A DNA stretch of 64,000 nucleotides from Cyanobium sp. NIES-981 (GTDB lineage: Bacteria > Cyanobacteriota > Cyanobacteriia > PCC-6307 > Cyanobiaceae), in contig CAMDVN010000002.1 in the NCBI GenBank assembly GCA_945877595.1, positions 1 through 64,000 of the forward strand, in the 5' to 3' direction. The notes under the pieces were generated by a model. That model searched no databases, was not told where the DNA came from, and saw nothing but the letters and a program-made list of their open reading frames with translations. How positions within the stretch are numbered: the stretch's first letter is position 1; the number at the start of each line of letters is the position of its first letter. Positions 26,292 through 36,793 of the stretch are shown one piece after another. The translations under genes were made by a program, and so were the position numbers.

Positions 26292-27296
26292 TCAAGTCAC
26301 GGGAATCCAGCGCTGCACCAACACCATGTAAAGGGGGATTCCCACCACGATGTTGAACGGAAAGGTAATCCCAAGCGCGCTGGTGATGTACAAACTGGGG
26401 TTGGCTTCAGGCACCGTCATGCGCATGGCCGCCGGCACCGCGATGTAAGACGCACTGGCGCACAGCACCATGAACAGAAGAGCATCGCCCTGAGGCAGAT
26501 GCAGCAGCAGGGCCACGGCAAAACCAACCAGGGCATGCACCAAGGGCGCCCCAATCGCAAAGCCGATTAAAAAGCCACCTGCGGCGCGGAGATCCTGGAG
26601 CCGCTGGGCCGCCACAATGCCCATGTCAAGCAGAAAAAAGCTGAGTGCCCCATAGAAGAGCTGCTCGGTGAAGGGCTCCATTTTGGTCAGGCCCGCTGGG
26701 TTGTAGGCCGCAACCAAATAGCCGATGACCAGCGACCCCACAAGCAGGAATACCGAGCTGTTGAGAAACGCCTCATGGAAAACGGACCCCAAGCCCAGCC
26801 CGCCTTCGCTCAGGCCCTGCCGTGCCCCTTGGCGGTGGGTGGAAAATCTCACCAGCAACAACCCCACAATGATTGCCGGGGATTCCATCAGGGCTAGGGC
26901 GGCCACCATGAAGCCGTCGAAGCTCACCCCCATCGTGACCAAGAAGGTTTCAGCCGTGATGAAGGTGACCGCACTAATCGAGCCGTAGGCCGCCGCGACA
27001 GCTGCGGCGTTGAAAGGGTCCAACCGGCGGCGCAGCACTGCAAAACTGCTGATCGGCACCACGAGCGACATGGTCACCGCGGCACCCATCGTGAGCAGCA
27101 CCTGTCGATCGAGTCCACTGTGCTGCAGTTCCAACCCGCCTTTGAAGCCGATCGCCAACAGGAGATACAGCGAAAACAACTTGGGGAGTGGGGCTGGAAT
27201 CTCCAGATCGGAGCGCACCAGCACCGCAATCAGGCCAAGGCCGAAAAACAAGACCGGTGGTGAGAGGAGATTTTGCAGCACCAACGAGGAGTCCAT
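26292..27296 (-). CDS. sbtA: Sodium-dependent bicarbonate transporter SbtA
   Basis: A 334-residue integral membrane bicarbonate importer of the SbtA family, driven by sodium across the plasma membrane. Diagnostic stretches are PPVLFFGLGLIAVLVRSDLE at the N-terminus, LLAIGFKGGLELQHSG, and AYGSISAVTFITAETFL in the first core repeat, with a second core repeat near ASASYIAVPAAMRM. About ten helices are visible. ATG at 27296 (MDSSLVLQN) is chosen, as the upstream frame is basic and unlike the family. It is paired with sbtB and precedes the carboxysome genes. Confidence 0.93.
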   Translation of the reverse strand: MDSSLVLQNLLSPPVLFFGLGLIAVLVRSDLEIPAPLPKLFSLYLLLAIGFKGGLELQHSGLDRQVLLTMGAAVTMSLVVPISSFAVLRRRLDPFNAAAVAAAYGSISAVTFITAETFLVTMGVSFDGFMVAALALMESPAIIVGLLLVRFSTHRQGARQGLSEGGLGLGSVFHEAFLNSSVFLLVGSLVIGYLVAAYNPAGLTKMEPFTEQLFYGALSFFLLDMGIVAAQRLQDLRAAGGFLIGFAIGAPLVHALVGFAVALLLHLPQGDALLFMVLCASASYIAVPAAMRMTVPEANPSLYITSALGITFPFNIVVGIPLYMVLVQRWIPVT

Positions 27297-27621
27297 GGGC
27301 TGCGCGCGGGGTCTCGGGCGCCCAAACCTAGGTCCATTCCTTCGGTCAGGACCCGCTGAAGTAACCGCCCTACCAGTCTGCAAACAAACCAATCGTCTTT
27401 AAGGTTGCCGAAGGGCCGTCCCCCTGGATTCCAGGGAGTGGAATGTTCAACCCATTCGGTTCCTCACCACACCAAAATTCCACCCCCTTCGTACAACAAC
27501 CTCAATCGGCCCACGATGCCGAGCACCTTCCCCCCTCGGCCGGTCCGCTTCGAGGTCATGGCAGAGCTTTGATCGGGGCAATGTCCGAAGATGGTGGCGC
27601 TGTTGACCCTCCTCATCGGCC
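27297..27621. promoter_or_regulatory. Divergent sbtA/rdgB intergenic region
   Basis: This 325-bp region should hold the sbtA promoter and possibly that of rdgB. A short perfect hairpin, CCCTGG-ATT-CCAGGG, lies at 27422-27436. A near-repeat around CCTTGGATCA occurs at about 27619 and 27639. One 76-codon plus-strand frame at 27443-27673 is rich in Pro and His and looks non-coding. No factor-binding motif could be assigned with confidence. Confidence 0.4.
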
Positions 27622-28272
27622 TTGGATCAAACTTTGGCCTTGGATCAGACGTCGAGCCTGGGACCTGGCCTGAAGCACCCCTCTAATCCACCCCTGTTGA
27701 TCATTGCCAGCGGCAACCCCCACAAGGTGGAGGAGATGAAGGCCATGCTGGCTGACATCGCGCTTGACGTGCGGCAACAGCCCAAGGGGCTGGAAATCGA
27801 AGAGACCGGGTCCTCCTACCTGGAGAACGCCAGGCTCAAGGCCGAGGCCGTGGCCCGGCTCACTGGAGCCTGGGCCCTCGCCGATGACTCTGGCCTCGAG
27901 GTCGATGCCTTGGCCGGGGCCCCGGGTCTGTTTTCAGCTCGTTACGCGCCCACAGACCACGAACGTATCCATCGGCTCCTGCGAGAACTCGGCCCCAGCC
28001 CTTACCGCAGTGCCAGCTTCAACAGCGCCATGGCCCTGGCCAATCCGGAGGGGATCACCGTGCTGGAGGCCGAGGGAATCTGCCGGGGCGAAATCCTGCG
28101 GTCACCCCGCGGCCATGGGGGCGGTTATGACCCGATCTTCTGGGTCAGAGAGGCGGGTTGCAGCTATGCCGAACTGGGGCCACACCAGCGCAGTCGCCTG
28201 GGCAGCCGCGGCAAAGCTGCTCGACGGTTGGCCGATCAACTCAAAAAGTTGTTGGGACTGACGAGTACCTAG
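27622..28272 (+). CDS. rdgB: XTP/dITP diphosphatase (RdgB/HAM1)
   Basis: A nucleoside triphosphate pyrophosphatase that removes non-canonical purines such as dITP and XTP from the nucleotide pool. The family core IIASGNPHKVEEMKAML starts near residue 27, followed by ALADDSGLEVDALAGAPGLF and the C-terminal GGGYDPIFW and RSRLGSRGKAA. The start is uncertain: ATG at 27622 leaves an atypical 25-residue lead, and an in-frame TTG at 27697 begins right at the core. A ham1 gene beside the carboxysome cluster is common in alpha-cyanobacteria. It converges on csoS1D. Confidence 0.93.
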   Translation: MDQTLALDQTSSLGPGLKHPSNPPLLIIASGNPHKVEEMKAMLADIALDVRQQPKGLEIEETGSSYLENARLKAEAVARLTGAWALADDSGLEVDALAGAPGLFSARYAPTDHERIHRLLRELGPSPYRSASFNSAMALANPEGITVLEAEGICRGEILRSPRGHGGGYDPIFWVREAGCSYAELGPHQRSRLGSRGKAARRLADQLKKLLGLTST

Positions 28273-28298
28273 TCGCGAGGGCGATGGGTGACGAACAT

Positions 28299-29141
28299 CT
28301 AGCCGAGGGCGGTGCGGTTGAGCTGGTTGATGGCCCGCATCGCAGCGGCGGCGGCTTCCTCCACATCCCCTTCGCGGCCAGCGAGCGTGAGGCGGCCGAA
28401 GGCCCCCACGGCCTTGACGTCGACCACGGTGATGTTGGAAGCCTTCTCGGCCTCATTGGCGGCGATCAACACATAGCCCGCCGGTTCGGTTTCAAGAATG
28501 AACATGCTCATCCCCGCCTGGATCATTGATCCGCGTCTGTTCTGCCGGTTGATCAGGACCGCATGATCGGGCGTGATCGCCCGGATGATCTCGGTCCAGC
28601 TGACCTCGCAGCGGCTGCGACGTTCAACGCTGCTACCGATCGCCTCCAGTACCACATCGCCAGAGTGCAGCACATTGCTCTGGTCGCGGTGGTAGAGCGC
28701 CAACGAGCCGAAGGCCCGCTCCACGATCATCTGGCCCAGGCGCACCGTGCTGGCCTTGAGGGCGATGTCAGTAACCCGGTGCACGGCCATGCCGGGGGAG
28801 ACCTCCAGCCATAGGCAGGCATCTCCGGGAATCGGCAGAAATCCTTGGGAAACCGTACCCATGTAGGCCGCGAGCTGCGGCTGAAGGGAATCGAGAAACA
28901 CATAGGTGCGCAGCTCGATCGACTGGACGTGGCTCGATTGGCGGGCCAGGCGCGAGCCCTCGCTGTCCGTGGTGATCACACAGCTGGCACCCGAGCTACT
29001 ACCGCCCACATCAGTGCCGGTGATCAGCGGACCCGAGGATGGCGCCGCTGCGCGGCGACCGCGTCGTGCCTGGTCTTCCGGTGGCAGGGAGCGGAAGGGC
29101 AACGGGCCTGCCGGGCAACGGGGACAAGACGAATGGGGCAT
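28299..29141 (-). CDS. csoS1D: Tandem-BMC carboxysome shell protein CsoS1D
   Basis: A 280-residue protein with two fused BMC domains (BMC-T), forming stacked pseudo-hexamers with a gated pore thought to pass larger metabolites such as RuBP. Domain 1 starts near [18 protein letters not shown] and domain 2 ends with [18 protein letters not shown]. Each half contains a [14 protein letters not shown]-type pore segment, matching the expected Glu-Arg gate. The first about 70 residues are disordered and contain [10 protein letters not shown], resembling CsoS2 motifs. ATG at 29141 is preferred over a longer frame to 29285. It is separate from the cso operon by rdgB. Confidence 0.9.
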   Translation of the reverse strand: MPHSSCPRCPAGPLPFRSLPPEDQARRGRRAAAPSSGPLITGTDVGGSSSGASCVITTDSEGSRLARQSSHVQSIELRTYVFLDSLQPQLAAYMGTVSQGFLPIPGDACLWLEVSPGMAVHRVTDIALKASTVRLGQMIVERAFGSLALYHRDQSNVLHSGDVVLEAIGSSVERRSRCEVSWTEIIRAITPDHAVLINRQNRRGSMIQAGMSMFILETEPAGYVLIAANEAEKASNITVVDVKAVGAFGRLTLAGREGDVEEAAAAAMRAINQLNRTALG

Positions 29142-29300
29142 GGCCCGTAGCCATGCACACCCATCAAGGTACTGATCGTACCGCGGCCATTCAGCGGCTC
29201 CTCGCGGTCCATGGGCCCAACCGGGCCGCTCCAGTGCTTGGAGGGCTTGCCCGCCCCGTAGGAGCCGGTACCGTCCGCCCAACATTCAGCGGGTTCAAGA

Positions 29301-29753
29301 ATGGCTACCAAGCGCTCCGGCAGCCCCAGGGCCCAAGCTGAGCCCATGCCAACGACGCAGGCCTCGACCCTGCCCGAGGGTCTCGCCGGCGCCCTGCCCG
29401 AGGGCATGAAACCCGAGCAGGCCCTGGCCTTCATCGGGCTGGGCCTGATGCAAAAGCTGGCGGCCTCGGGCCAAGACCTCCCCTGGGTGTGGGGCGAAGC
29501 CGAAGACGGGGGTCAGGCTGATCTGGCCGCATTGCGCCAGAGGCTCGAGCTCACCCAGCTGGCCCTGCAAACCGGTGCACCGCTTTCAACCGCAGAGGTC
29601 ACCCATCTGCTGGGGACCCGGCCCGGCACCGCCGTCGTGGAGCGAGGTGGGCTGAAGGCCCGGCGCATGAGCCGGAACGTCTGGAAACTCAGTCGCAACA
29701 GTGACGAGACTCCTGCCTCCAGTTTCTCTGATGGATTCAGGCGTCGTCTGTGA
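29301..29753 (+). CDS. Conserved hypothetical protein with a helix-turn-helix-like C-terminal region
   Basis: A 150-residue protein I do not recognise by name. The N-terminal half contains MKPEQALAFIGLGLMQKLAA. From about residue 98 there is LSTAEVTHLLGTRPGTAVVE followed by RGGLKARRMSRNVWKLSR, which resembles the winged or excisionase-type HTH that ends in WKL. It could bind DNA. It lies between csoS1D (divergent) and chlN, with about 90 bp before chlN, so a role in either gene set is possible but unproven. The last residues are basic. Confidence 0.65.
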   Translation: MATKRSGSPRAQAEPMPTTQASTLPEGLAGALPEGMKPEQALAFIGLGLMQKLAASGQDLPWVWGEAEDGGQADLAALRQRLELTQLALQTGAPLSTAEVTHLLGTRPGTAVVERGGLKARRMSRNVWKLSRNSDETPASSFSDGFRRRL

Positions 29754-29832
29754 TTCCCCACAGTCCCAGCCACAACATGTAACGGGACACACCAGCGGTG
29801 CTGGGACTCCATTAACCCAGGGTTGATATTGA

Positions 29833-31124
<1,292 letters not shown>

Positions 31125-31125
<1 letters not shown>

Positions 31126-32810
31126 TGGAACTCACCCTCTGGACCTATGAAGGCCCCCCCCACGTGGGAGCCATGCGCATTGCCGCCTCGATGGAGGGTG
31201 TGCACTACGTGCTGCACGCCCCCCAGGGCGATACCTATGCCGACCTGCTGTTCACGATGATCGAGCGGCGCGACAAGCGTCCACCCGTCACCTACACCAC
31301 CTTCCAGGCCAGAGATCTTGGCGGTGATACCGCCGAACTGGTGAAGCGCTCGATCGCTGAGGCCGTGGAACGCTTTAAGCCCGAAGCGCTGCTGGTGGGT
31401 GAGAGCTGCACCGCCGAGCTGATCCAAGACCAGCCTGGGGCCCTGGCTGCCGGCATGGATCTCGGCGGAATTCCCATGGTGAGCCTCGATCTGCCGGCCT
31501 ACAGCAAAAAGGAAAACTGGGGCGCAGCCGAAACCCTCTACCAACTGGTGCGAGTGCTGCTCAAGCCACAGATGCCAGCGCCGGGCACCGCAAAGCCCGA
31601 TCCCCAGCGCTGGCGTCTCGAAGGGCGCCGACCTCGGGTCAACTTGCTCGGTCCGAGCCTGCTCGGTTTCCGCTGCCGCGATGACGTGCGGGAGGTCAAA
31701 AGCCTGCTGGAGGAGCATGGCATTGAGGTGGCGGTGGTCGCCCCGCTCGGTGCTCGCCCCGCCGATCTCATTCGCATCCCGGCGGCCGACGCCAATGTGT
31801 GCCTCTACCCCGAAGTAGCAGCAAGCCTCTGCAGCTGGCTGGAACGCAGCTTTGGCATGCCCACGGTCAAAACCGTGCCGATTGGCATTGGAGCCACCGC
31901 TGGATTTCTGGCCGAACTGGGCCAAGTTCTTGGCCTTGAGGGTCTTGATGCCACCCAGATAGCCCAAAAAGCCGAGCGCAGTTCCAGGCTGCCCTGGTAC
32001 TCACGCTCAGTCGATTCCACCTACCTCACTGGCAAGCGGGTCTTCATCTTTGCCGATGCCACCCATGCGATTGCAGCAGCACGCATTGCCAGCCGCGAGC
32101 TGGGATTCAAGGTGGTGGGTCTGGGTACTTTTAGCCGCGAATTGGCCCGGGAGGTGCGCGCCGCCGCCACCGAACTCGGCCTCGAAGCCCTGATCACCGA
32201 CGACTACCTCGCGGTCGAACAAGCCATGGCCGATGCCGCACCCGAACTGGTGCTGGGCACCCAGATGGAGCGCCACAGCGCCAAAAGGTTGGGGGTTCCC
32301 TGTGCGGTGATCAGTGCACCGCTGCATGTGCAAGACGTGCCCGCCAGCCACAGCCCCCAGATGGGCTGGGAGGGGGCCAACACGATCTTCGACAGCTGGG
32401 TGCACCCACTGATGATGGGACTGGAAGAGCACTTAATCGGCATGTTCCGCCACGATTTTGAATTCGTGGACGGCCACCTCAGCCACCTCGAAGGGGCCAG
32501 TGCTCCCACTCGATCGGCAGATGCCGAACCGAGCGCCCAAGCCTTGGCACCCCCGGTGGCCCAGCCCCAGGCTGCCGCCACCCACCCTGCCCATGCCAGC
32601 ACCAGCAACCTGCCGACCGGAACAGGGATCACGATCCCTGCCAATGGCGTGCTGTCCTGGAGCCCCGATGGCGAAGCGGAGCTGGCCAAGATCCCCTTCT
32701 TCGTGCGGGGCAAGGTGCGCAAGAACACGGAGGCCTATGCCCGTGAGCAGGGCCTGGCCCTGATCGACAGTGAGGCCCTCTACGAAGCGAAGGCCCACTT
32801 CAGCCGCTGA
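31125..32810 (+). CDS. chlB: Light-independent protochlorophyllide reductase subunit B
   Basis: A 561-residue DPOR subunit forming the NB heterotetramer. Asp36 ([11 protein letters not shown]), the unusual fourth ligand of the iron-sulfur cluster, is in place. The C-terminal domain [20 protein letters not shown] is conserved. Between about residues 440 and 500 is an Ala/Pro/Gln-rich low-complexity linker that makes the protein somewhat longer than most. The ATG at 31125 overlaps the chlN TGA; an upstream extension of the frame is inside chlN and rejected. Confidence 0.97.
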
Positions 32811-32914
32811 GTCGGGCGCGGTCTGCAGCAGGGGGGGGGGATGGTTCTGCAGCAGAGCCATCCGCCTATGCAAACCGTTGATTGACGAAGTCTCTACGAT
32901 CTATTGTCCGATAT

Positions 32915-32950
32915 TATTTCCAACACTATTTCCGACACTATTTCCAATAG
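32915..32950. repeat. 12-bp tandem repeat, three copies
   Basis: TATTTCCAACAC (32915-32926), TATTTCCGACAC (32927-32938) and TATTTCCAATAG (32939-32950) follow one another directly. They lie between the chlB stop and the terminator hairpin. Confidence 0.85.
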
Positions 32951-32964
32951 CAACTTTATAACGC

Positions 32965-32995
32965 AAAGCCCCTAAGGCTCAGTCTTGGGGGCTTT
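32965..32995 (+). terminator. Rho-independent-type terminator after chlN-chlB
   Basis: AAAGCCCC (32965-32972) pairs with GGGGCTTT (32988-32995) around a 15-nt loop, and the 3' arm ends in TTTGTATT. It lies about 155 bp after chlB on the plus strand and is the best terminator in the window. The A-tract/T-tract arms make it usable in both directions. Confidence 0.8.
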
Positions 32996-33321
32996 GTATT
33001 GGGGGCGCTGGGCTTTGCCTTGGGCGCTTTACCTTTGACACCTTGTGCTTGAGATTCAACTACGACAATCGAAGCAAAAGAGCGCAGCACATTGATTCAA
33101 TAACTGCAGCGCGCAATAACAAGACTATTATAGTACCAATTGAGCCATTGAAGGTTAAGGACAGGCCTCGAATTCATCGGGAAGGCAAACCGATTCGATT
33201 CACTTTTGCCCAAAAAATGCTGTCTTCCGCTCAAGCCTGAGTCATGGGTGCTGCAATTGGTTTCAACAGGACGAGGCACCTCTAGGGTCAGTGAATTCCA
33301 CGGTTGTATCCAGCGGTTGCC

Positions 33322-36300
33322 GTGAGCCTGTCCGACCGCTTCATCCGCAGCCCAGTTCTCACAACGGTGTGTTCGCTGCTGATTCTTCTGATCGGTGGCG
33401 TAGCCATTCCTTTGCTGCCACTGGAGAAATTGCCGCAACTGGCTCCAACCCAGATCCAGGTGAATGCGACCAACATCGGTGCCGATGCGCGCACCAGCTT
33501 TGACACGGTAACCCGAGTTCTCGAAAAAGAGATCAACGGCGTAGAGGAGATGAACTACATCGCCTCCAACACATCCTCCGATGGCACCACCAATATCAAT
33601 GTCTTCTTCCCGGTCGCAGTGGATCGCAATATTGCCCAGGTAAATGTTCAGAATCGGGTCAACCAAGCCTCGGCAACACTGCCTGAGGTGGTCAAACAAA
33701 CCGGGGTGACCGTCAAGGCGGCATCGCCCAGCATCTTGGTGGCCTATGGCTTCTTCTCCGACCTCGCAGCCAACGGTGAACCGCTCTACGACCCCCTGTT
33801 TCTCAGCAACTACGTGGACCAGAACCTCAGCGATGAGATCCGAAGGGTTCCGGGGGTGGGCAACATCACAATCGTCGGAGAACGTCGCTACGCGATGAGG
33901 ATCTGGCTGGATCCCACACGCCTAGCCATTGTCAAGTTGACACCGATGGATGTAGAGCGTGCCCTGCTCAACCAAAACATCCAGAGCGGGGCTGGTCGCC
34001 TGGGGCAGGAGCCGAGCCCAGGGTCCCAGGCGGTCGCGATTCCGCTCAAGGTCGAAAGCCGTTTCCATGACATCCAGGAAGCTGAGAACCTCGTGCTCAA
34101 ACGCGGGGACGACGGAGCGTTGGTGAAGCTGAGTGACGTGGGTTGGATTGAGCTGGGTGCTGAAAACTATGACGTTGACACCACCCAGAGCGGACAGCCA
34201 TCCACAGCCCTGTTTGTGTATCAGCTCCCCGGTGCCAATGCCCTTGATACGGGCAATCGGGTCAAGGCCAAGGTGGAGGAATTATCCAAGAACTTTCCCC
34301 CTGGCCTGCGCTATGAAATTCCCTACGACTCGACGCTATTTGTGACAACGTCACTGGCCGATGTGACCGGCAATCTGCGCGATGCCATCGTGATGGCAGT
34401 CCTCACCATTTTACTGTTTCTGCAGGATTGGCGCTCCACCGTGGTGCCAGCCTTGGCCATGCCCGTCGCCATGGTGGGCGCGATGGCAGTGGTACTGGGC
34501 TTCGGCTACAGCATCAATCAACTGACCATGTTTGGAATCATTTTGGCAATCGGCACAGTCACCGATGACGCCGTCGTGATTGTGCAGGCCATCAAGACCA
34601 AGCTCGGCCTGGGAATGAAACCACTGCAGGCCGCTCTCGATGCGATGAACGAGCTGGCCTCGCCCACGATCACAGCGGCCCTGGTGCAATTGGCCGTATT
34701 CATCCCAGTCTGCTTCTTTCCCGGAACAACCGGCATTGTTTATCGCCAGTTTGCCGTCACACTGGCCGCAGCAATCGTGTTGTCGACTTTCAATGCGCTG
34801 ACCTTTTCACCAACCCTCAGCGCCCTATTTTTAAGGCCAGAGGGGGCCCCTCCGGATGGAATCCAACGGGCCCTTAACTGGAGTTTTGGCTGGTTATTCA
34901 AGAGATTCAACCACATATTTAGTCAACTCGTGACCTGGTATGGACACACCATTGAACACCTCATCAAAATTCGCTACTTGGTCTTGGCGCTGTTTGTTAG
35001 CGGCTTAATTGCCACGGTTCTAATGCTGAACATTGTGCCCTCAGGATTCATTCCAGAAGAAGATCAGGGGTTGATGATTCTACTGGGAGAATGTCCTCCA
35101 ACCGTGGCCCTGAGCTACACCAAGAACGAGGTAAAACAGGTGAGTAGCATCCTCAAGAGCTATCCTGAGATCGAGAGCTTTCTCGGTGCTGCAGGCTATA
35201 GTCTTGAGGGAAATGCATACAATAAATATCTCTTCTTTGTGCGGCTCAAGAACTGGGAGAATCGGCCCAAGGCGGATCAATCCGTGTTCAGCCTGCTGCA
35301 ATCGATCAATGCCAAGCTGCAGAGGGAGATCACAGGCTCCTATGCGTTTGCCACCAACATCCCTCCCGTCGATGGCGTAGGGGCCACGGGAGGCTTCGAA
35401 TTTCATTTGCAAAACCGGGGCGCTCAGCCCATGGAGGTGTTGCTACAGAACACCCAGTCGCTGATCACCGCAGCACGGCAACGACCAGAACTGCAACGGG
35501 TCACCACCACCTTCACACCGGCAACGGAGCAGATGGCACTGTCCCTCGACCGGGATCTGGTAGAGGCTCTCGATGTCGACATCAACGAAGCCTTTGGCAC
35601 ACTTTCGGCCTATCTCGGGAGCAAGTATGTCAACGACTTCATCCTCGGCAGCGATCAGTACCGAGTTGTGATCCAGGCTGATGGGAGTGATCGGAGCCAA
35701 CCCAGCGACATCAGCTCCTTCTTCGTGCGATCCCGTTCGGGGGAAATGGTGCAGCTGGAGAACATCGTCAAGGCCAAACCGTTCATCGCCCCACCCACCA
35801 TCACCGCCTACAACGTCTACGAATCCATCAAAATCCAGGGGGTTCCTGCCCCTGGGTACAGCTCAGGCCAAGCGATTGCGGCGATGGAGGAGCTGGCCGT
35901 GACCACCCTGGATCCAGGCTTCGGCTACGAATGGTCGGGGCTGTCGCTGGAGGAGAAGCGTGCCGGAGGGGCCACCACAGCGATCTTCACCCTGGCATTT
36001 GTGCTGGTGTTTCTGGTGATGGCGGCCCAGTACGGCAGTTACATCGATCCCTTGATCATTCTGTTGACCGTACCCCTGGCGACCCTCGGGGCCATGGTCG
36101 CGATCTGGGGCCGCGCCAACCTGGTACAGGCCGGCGGCTTCTGGCCCGTGATCAGCAACGACATTTTTGCCCAGGTAGGCCTGCTGATGCTGATTGGCAT
36201 GGCCAGCAAGAACGCTATTTTGATTGTGGAGCAGGCCAATGAATTCCTGCGGATGGGCATGGGCCTGCAGCAGGCCGCCATCAACGCAGCCAAAGCACGC

Positions 36301-36525
36301 TTTCAACCCATCGTGATGACAGCAGCCTCAGGATTGGTGGGGTACATCCCGCTGATGACCGCCTCGGGTGCCGGGGCGATCAGCCGCTGGTCAATCGGCA
36401 CGGTGAGTTTTGGCGGCTATCTGGTCGCCACGGTGCTCAGCCTGGGGGTCGCACCGGTGCTGTATGTCCTGATCAAAGGATTGGAACGGCGCTACCTGGT
36501 CAATGGCGATCTGGAGCCCACCTGA
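33322..36525 (+). CDS. RND efflux pump inner-membrane transporter (HAE1/AcrB type)
   Basis: A pump of about 1067 residues that exports drugs or other hydrophobic compounds using the proton gradient. After the first helix come large periplasmic loops (IQVNATNIGADARTSFDTV). The proton-relay acidic pair lies in VTDDAVVIV, and a second half starts near KIRYLVLALFVSGL, ending with MIGMASKNAILIVEQANEF-type helices. GTG at 33322 (SLSDRFIRSP) is preferred; the frame also opens at TTG 33304. The lipoprotein adaptor is encoded nearby on the other strand. No outer-membrane TolC gene is in the window. Confidence 0.93.
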   Translation: MSLSDRFIRSPVLTTVCSLLILLIGGVAIPLLPLEKLPQLAPTQIQVNATNIGADARTSFDTVTRVLEKEINGVEEMNYIASNTSSDGTTNINVFFPVAVDRNIAQVNVQNRVNQASATLPEVVKQTGVTVKAASPSILVAYGFFSDLAANGEPLYDPLFLSNYVDQNLSDEIRRVPGVGNITIVGERRYAMRIWLDPTRLAIVKLTPMDVERALLNQNIQSGAGRLGQEPSPGSQAVAIPLKVESRFHDIQEAENLVLKRGDDGALVKLSDVGWIELGAENYDVDTTQSGQPSTALFVYQLPGANALDTGNRVKAKVEELSKNFPPGLRYEIPYDSTLFVTTSLADVTGNLRDAIVMAVLTILLFLQDWRSTVVPALAMPVAMVGAMAVVLGFGYSINQLTMFGIILAIGTVTDDAVVIVQAIKTKLGLGMKPLQAALDAMNELASPTITAALVQLAVFIPVCFFPGTTGIVYRQFAVTLAAAIVLSTFNALTFSPTLSALFLRPEGAPPDGIQRALNWSFGWLFKRFNHIFSQLVTWYGHTIEHLIKIRYLVLALFVSGLIATVLMLNIVPSGFIPEEDQGLMILLGECPPTVALSYTKNEVKQVSSILKSYPEIESFLGAAGYSLEGNAYNKYLFFVRLKNWENRPKADQSVFSLLQSINAKLQREITGSYAFATNIPPVDGVGATGGFEFHLQNRGAQPMEVLLQNTQSLITAARQRPELQRVTTTFTPATEQMALSLDRDLVEALDVDINEAFGTLSAYLGSKYVNDFILGSDQYRVVIQADGSDRSQPSDISSFFVRSRSGEMVQLENIVKAKPFIAPPTITAYNVYESIKIQGVPAPGYSSGQAIAAMEELAVTTLDPGFGYEWSGLSLEEKRAGGATTAIFTLAFVLVFLVMAAQYGSYIDPLIILLTVPLATLGAMVAIWGRANLVQAGGFWPVISNDIFAQVGLLMLIGMASKNAILIVEQANEFLRMGMGLQQAAINAAKARFQPIVMTAASGLVGYIPLMTASGAGAISRWSIGTVSFGGYLVATVLSLGVAPVLYVLIKGLERRYLVNGDLEPT

Positions 36526-36526
36526 G

Positions 36527-36793
36527 GTGAACCGAGTCAATCGTCAGCGCCTGATCGCGGCCCTCATCGGGGGTGTCATCGGTGCTGCCCTAGGCCGGGC
36601 GATTGAGCCTCTGGGCCAGGGGCCCAGCAGCGGACACCAACGCTTTACCAGCCTTCCCTATCAACGGCTTTACCGCGCCTACCCACGCATCGGCGCAGGG
36701 GTCGGTGCCCTAGCTGGGCTCGGCATTGCCGCCGTCGCCGACGCGAAGCGGAGGCGGCTCAAGGAGCGAAAACATCGATCAGGCGAGCCATGA
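36527..36793 (+). CDS. Small glycine-zipper membrane protein, hypothetical
   Basis: An 88-residue protein starting at GTG 36527, two bases after the RND stop. It has two glycine-rich hydrophobic stretches, LIAALIGGVIGAALG and IGAGVGALAGLGIAAVADA, and a basic C-terminal tail (KRRRLKERKH). Such glycine zippers suggest a small inner-membrane protein. Its 3' end overlaps the convergent GUN4-domain gene by 35 nt. Function unknown; the spacing suggests cotranscription with the pump. Confidence 0.7.
   Translation: MNRVNRQRLIAALIGGVIGAALGRAIEPLGQGPSSGHQRFTSLPYQRLYRAYPRIGAGVGALAGLGIAAVADAKRRRLKERKHRSGEP

Larger units (their letters stand above)
32811..33321. other. AT-richer intergenic region between chlB and the RND gene
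   Basis: About 510 bp, clearly richer in A and T than the surrounding sequence, especially near 33040-33200. It holds a G-run after chlB, a 12-bp triplicate repeat and a good terminator (listed separately), then nothing recognisable before the RND start. A 65-codon frame at 33043-33240 exists but has no family match or ribosome binding site. The composition shift suggests an edge of acquired DNA. Confidence 0.6.

Noticed and set aside
33043..33240. 65-codon frame before the RND gene
   Set aside because: No ribosome binding site, no family, and it lies in AT-shifted intergenic sequence; reading open by chance is likely.
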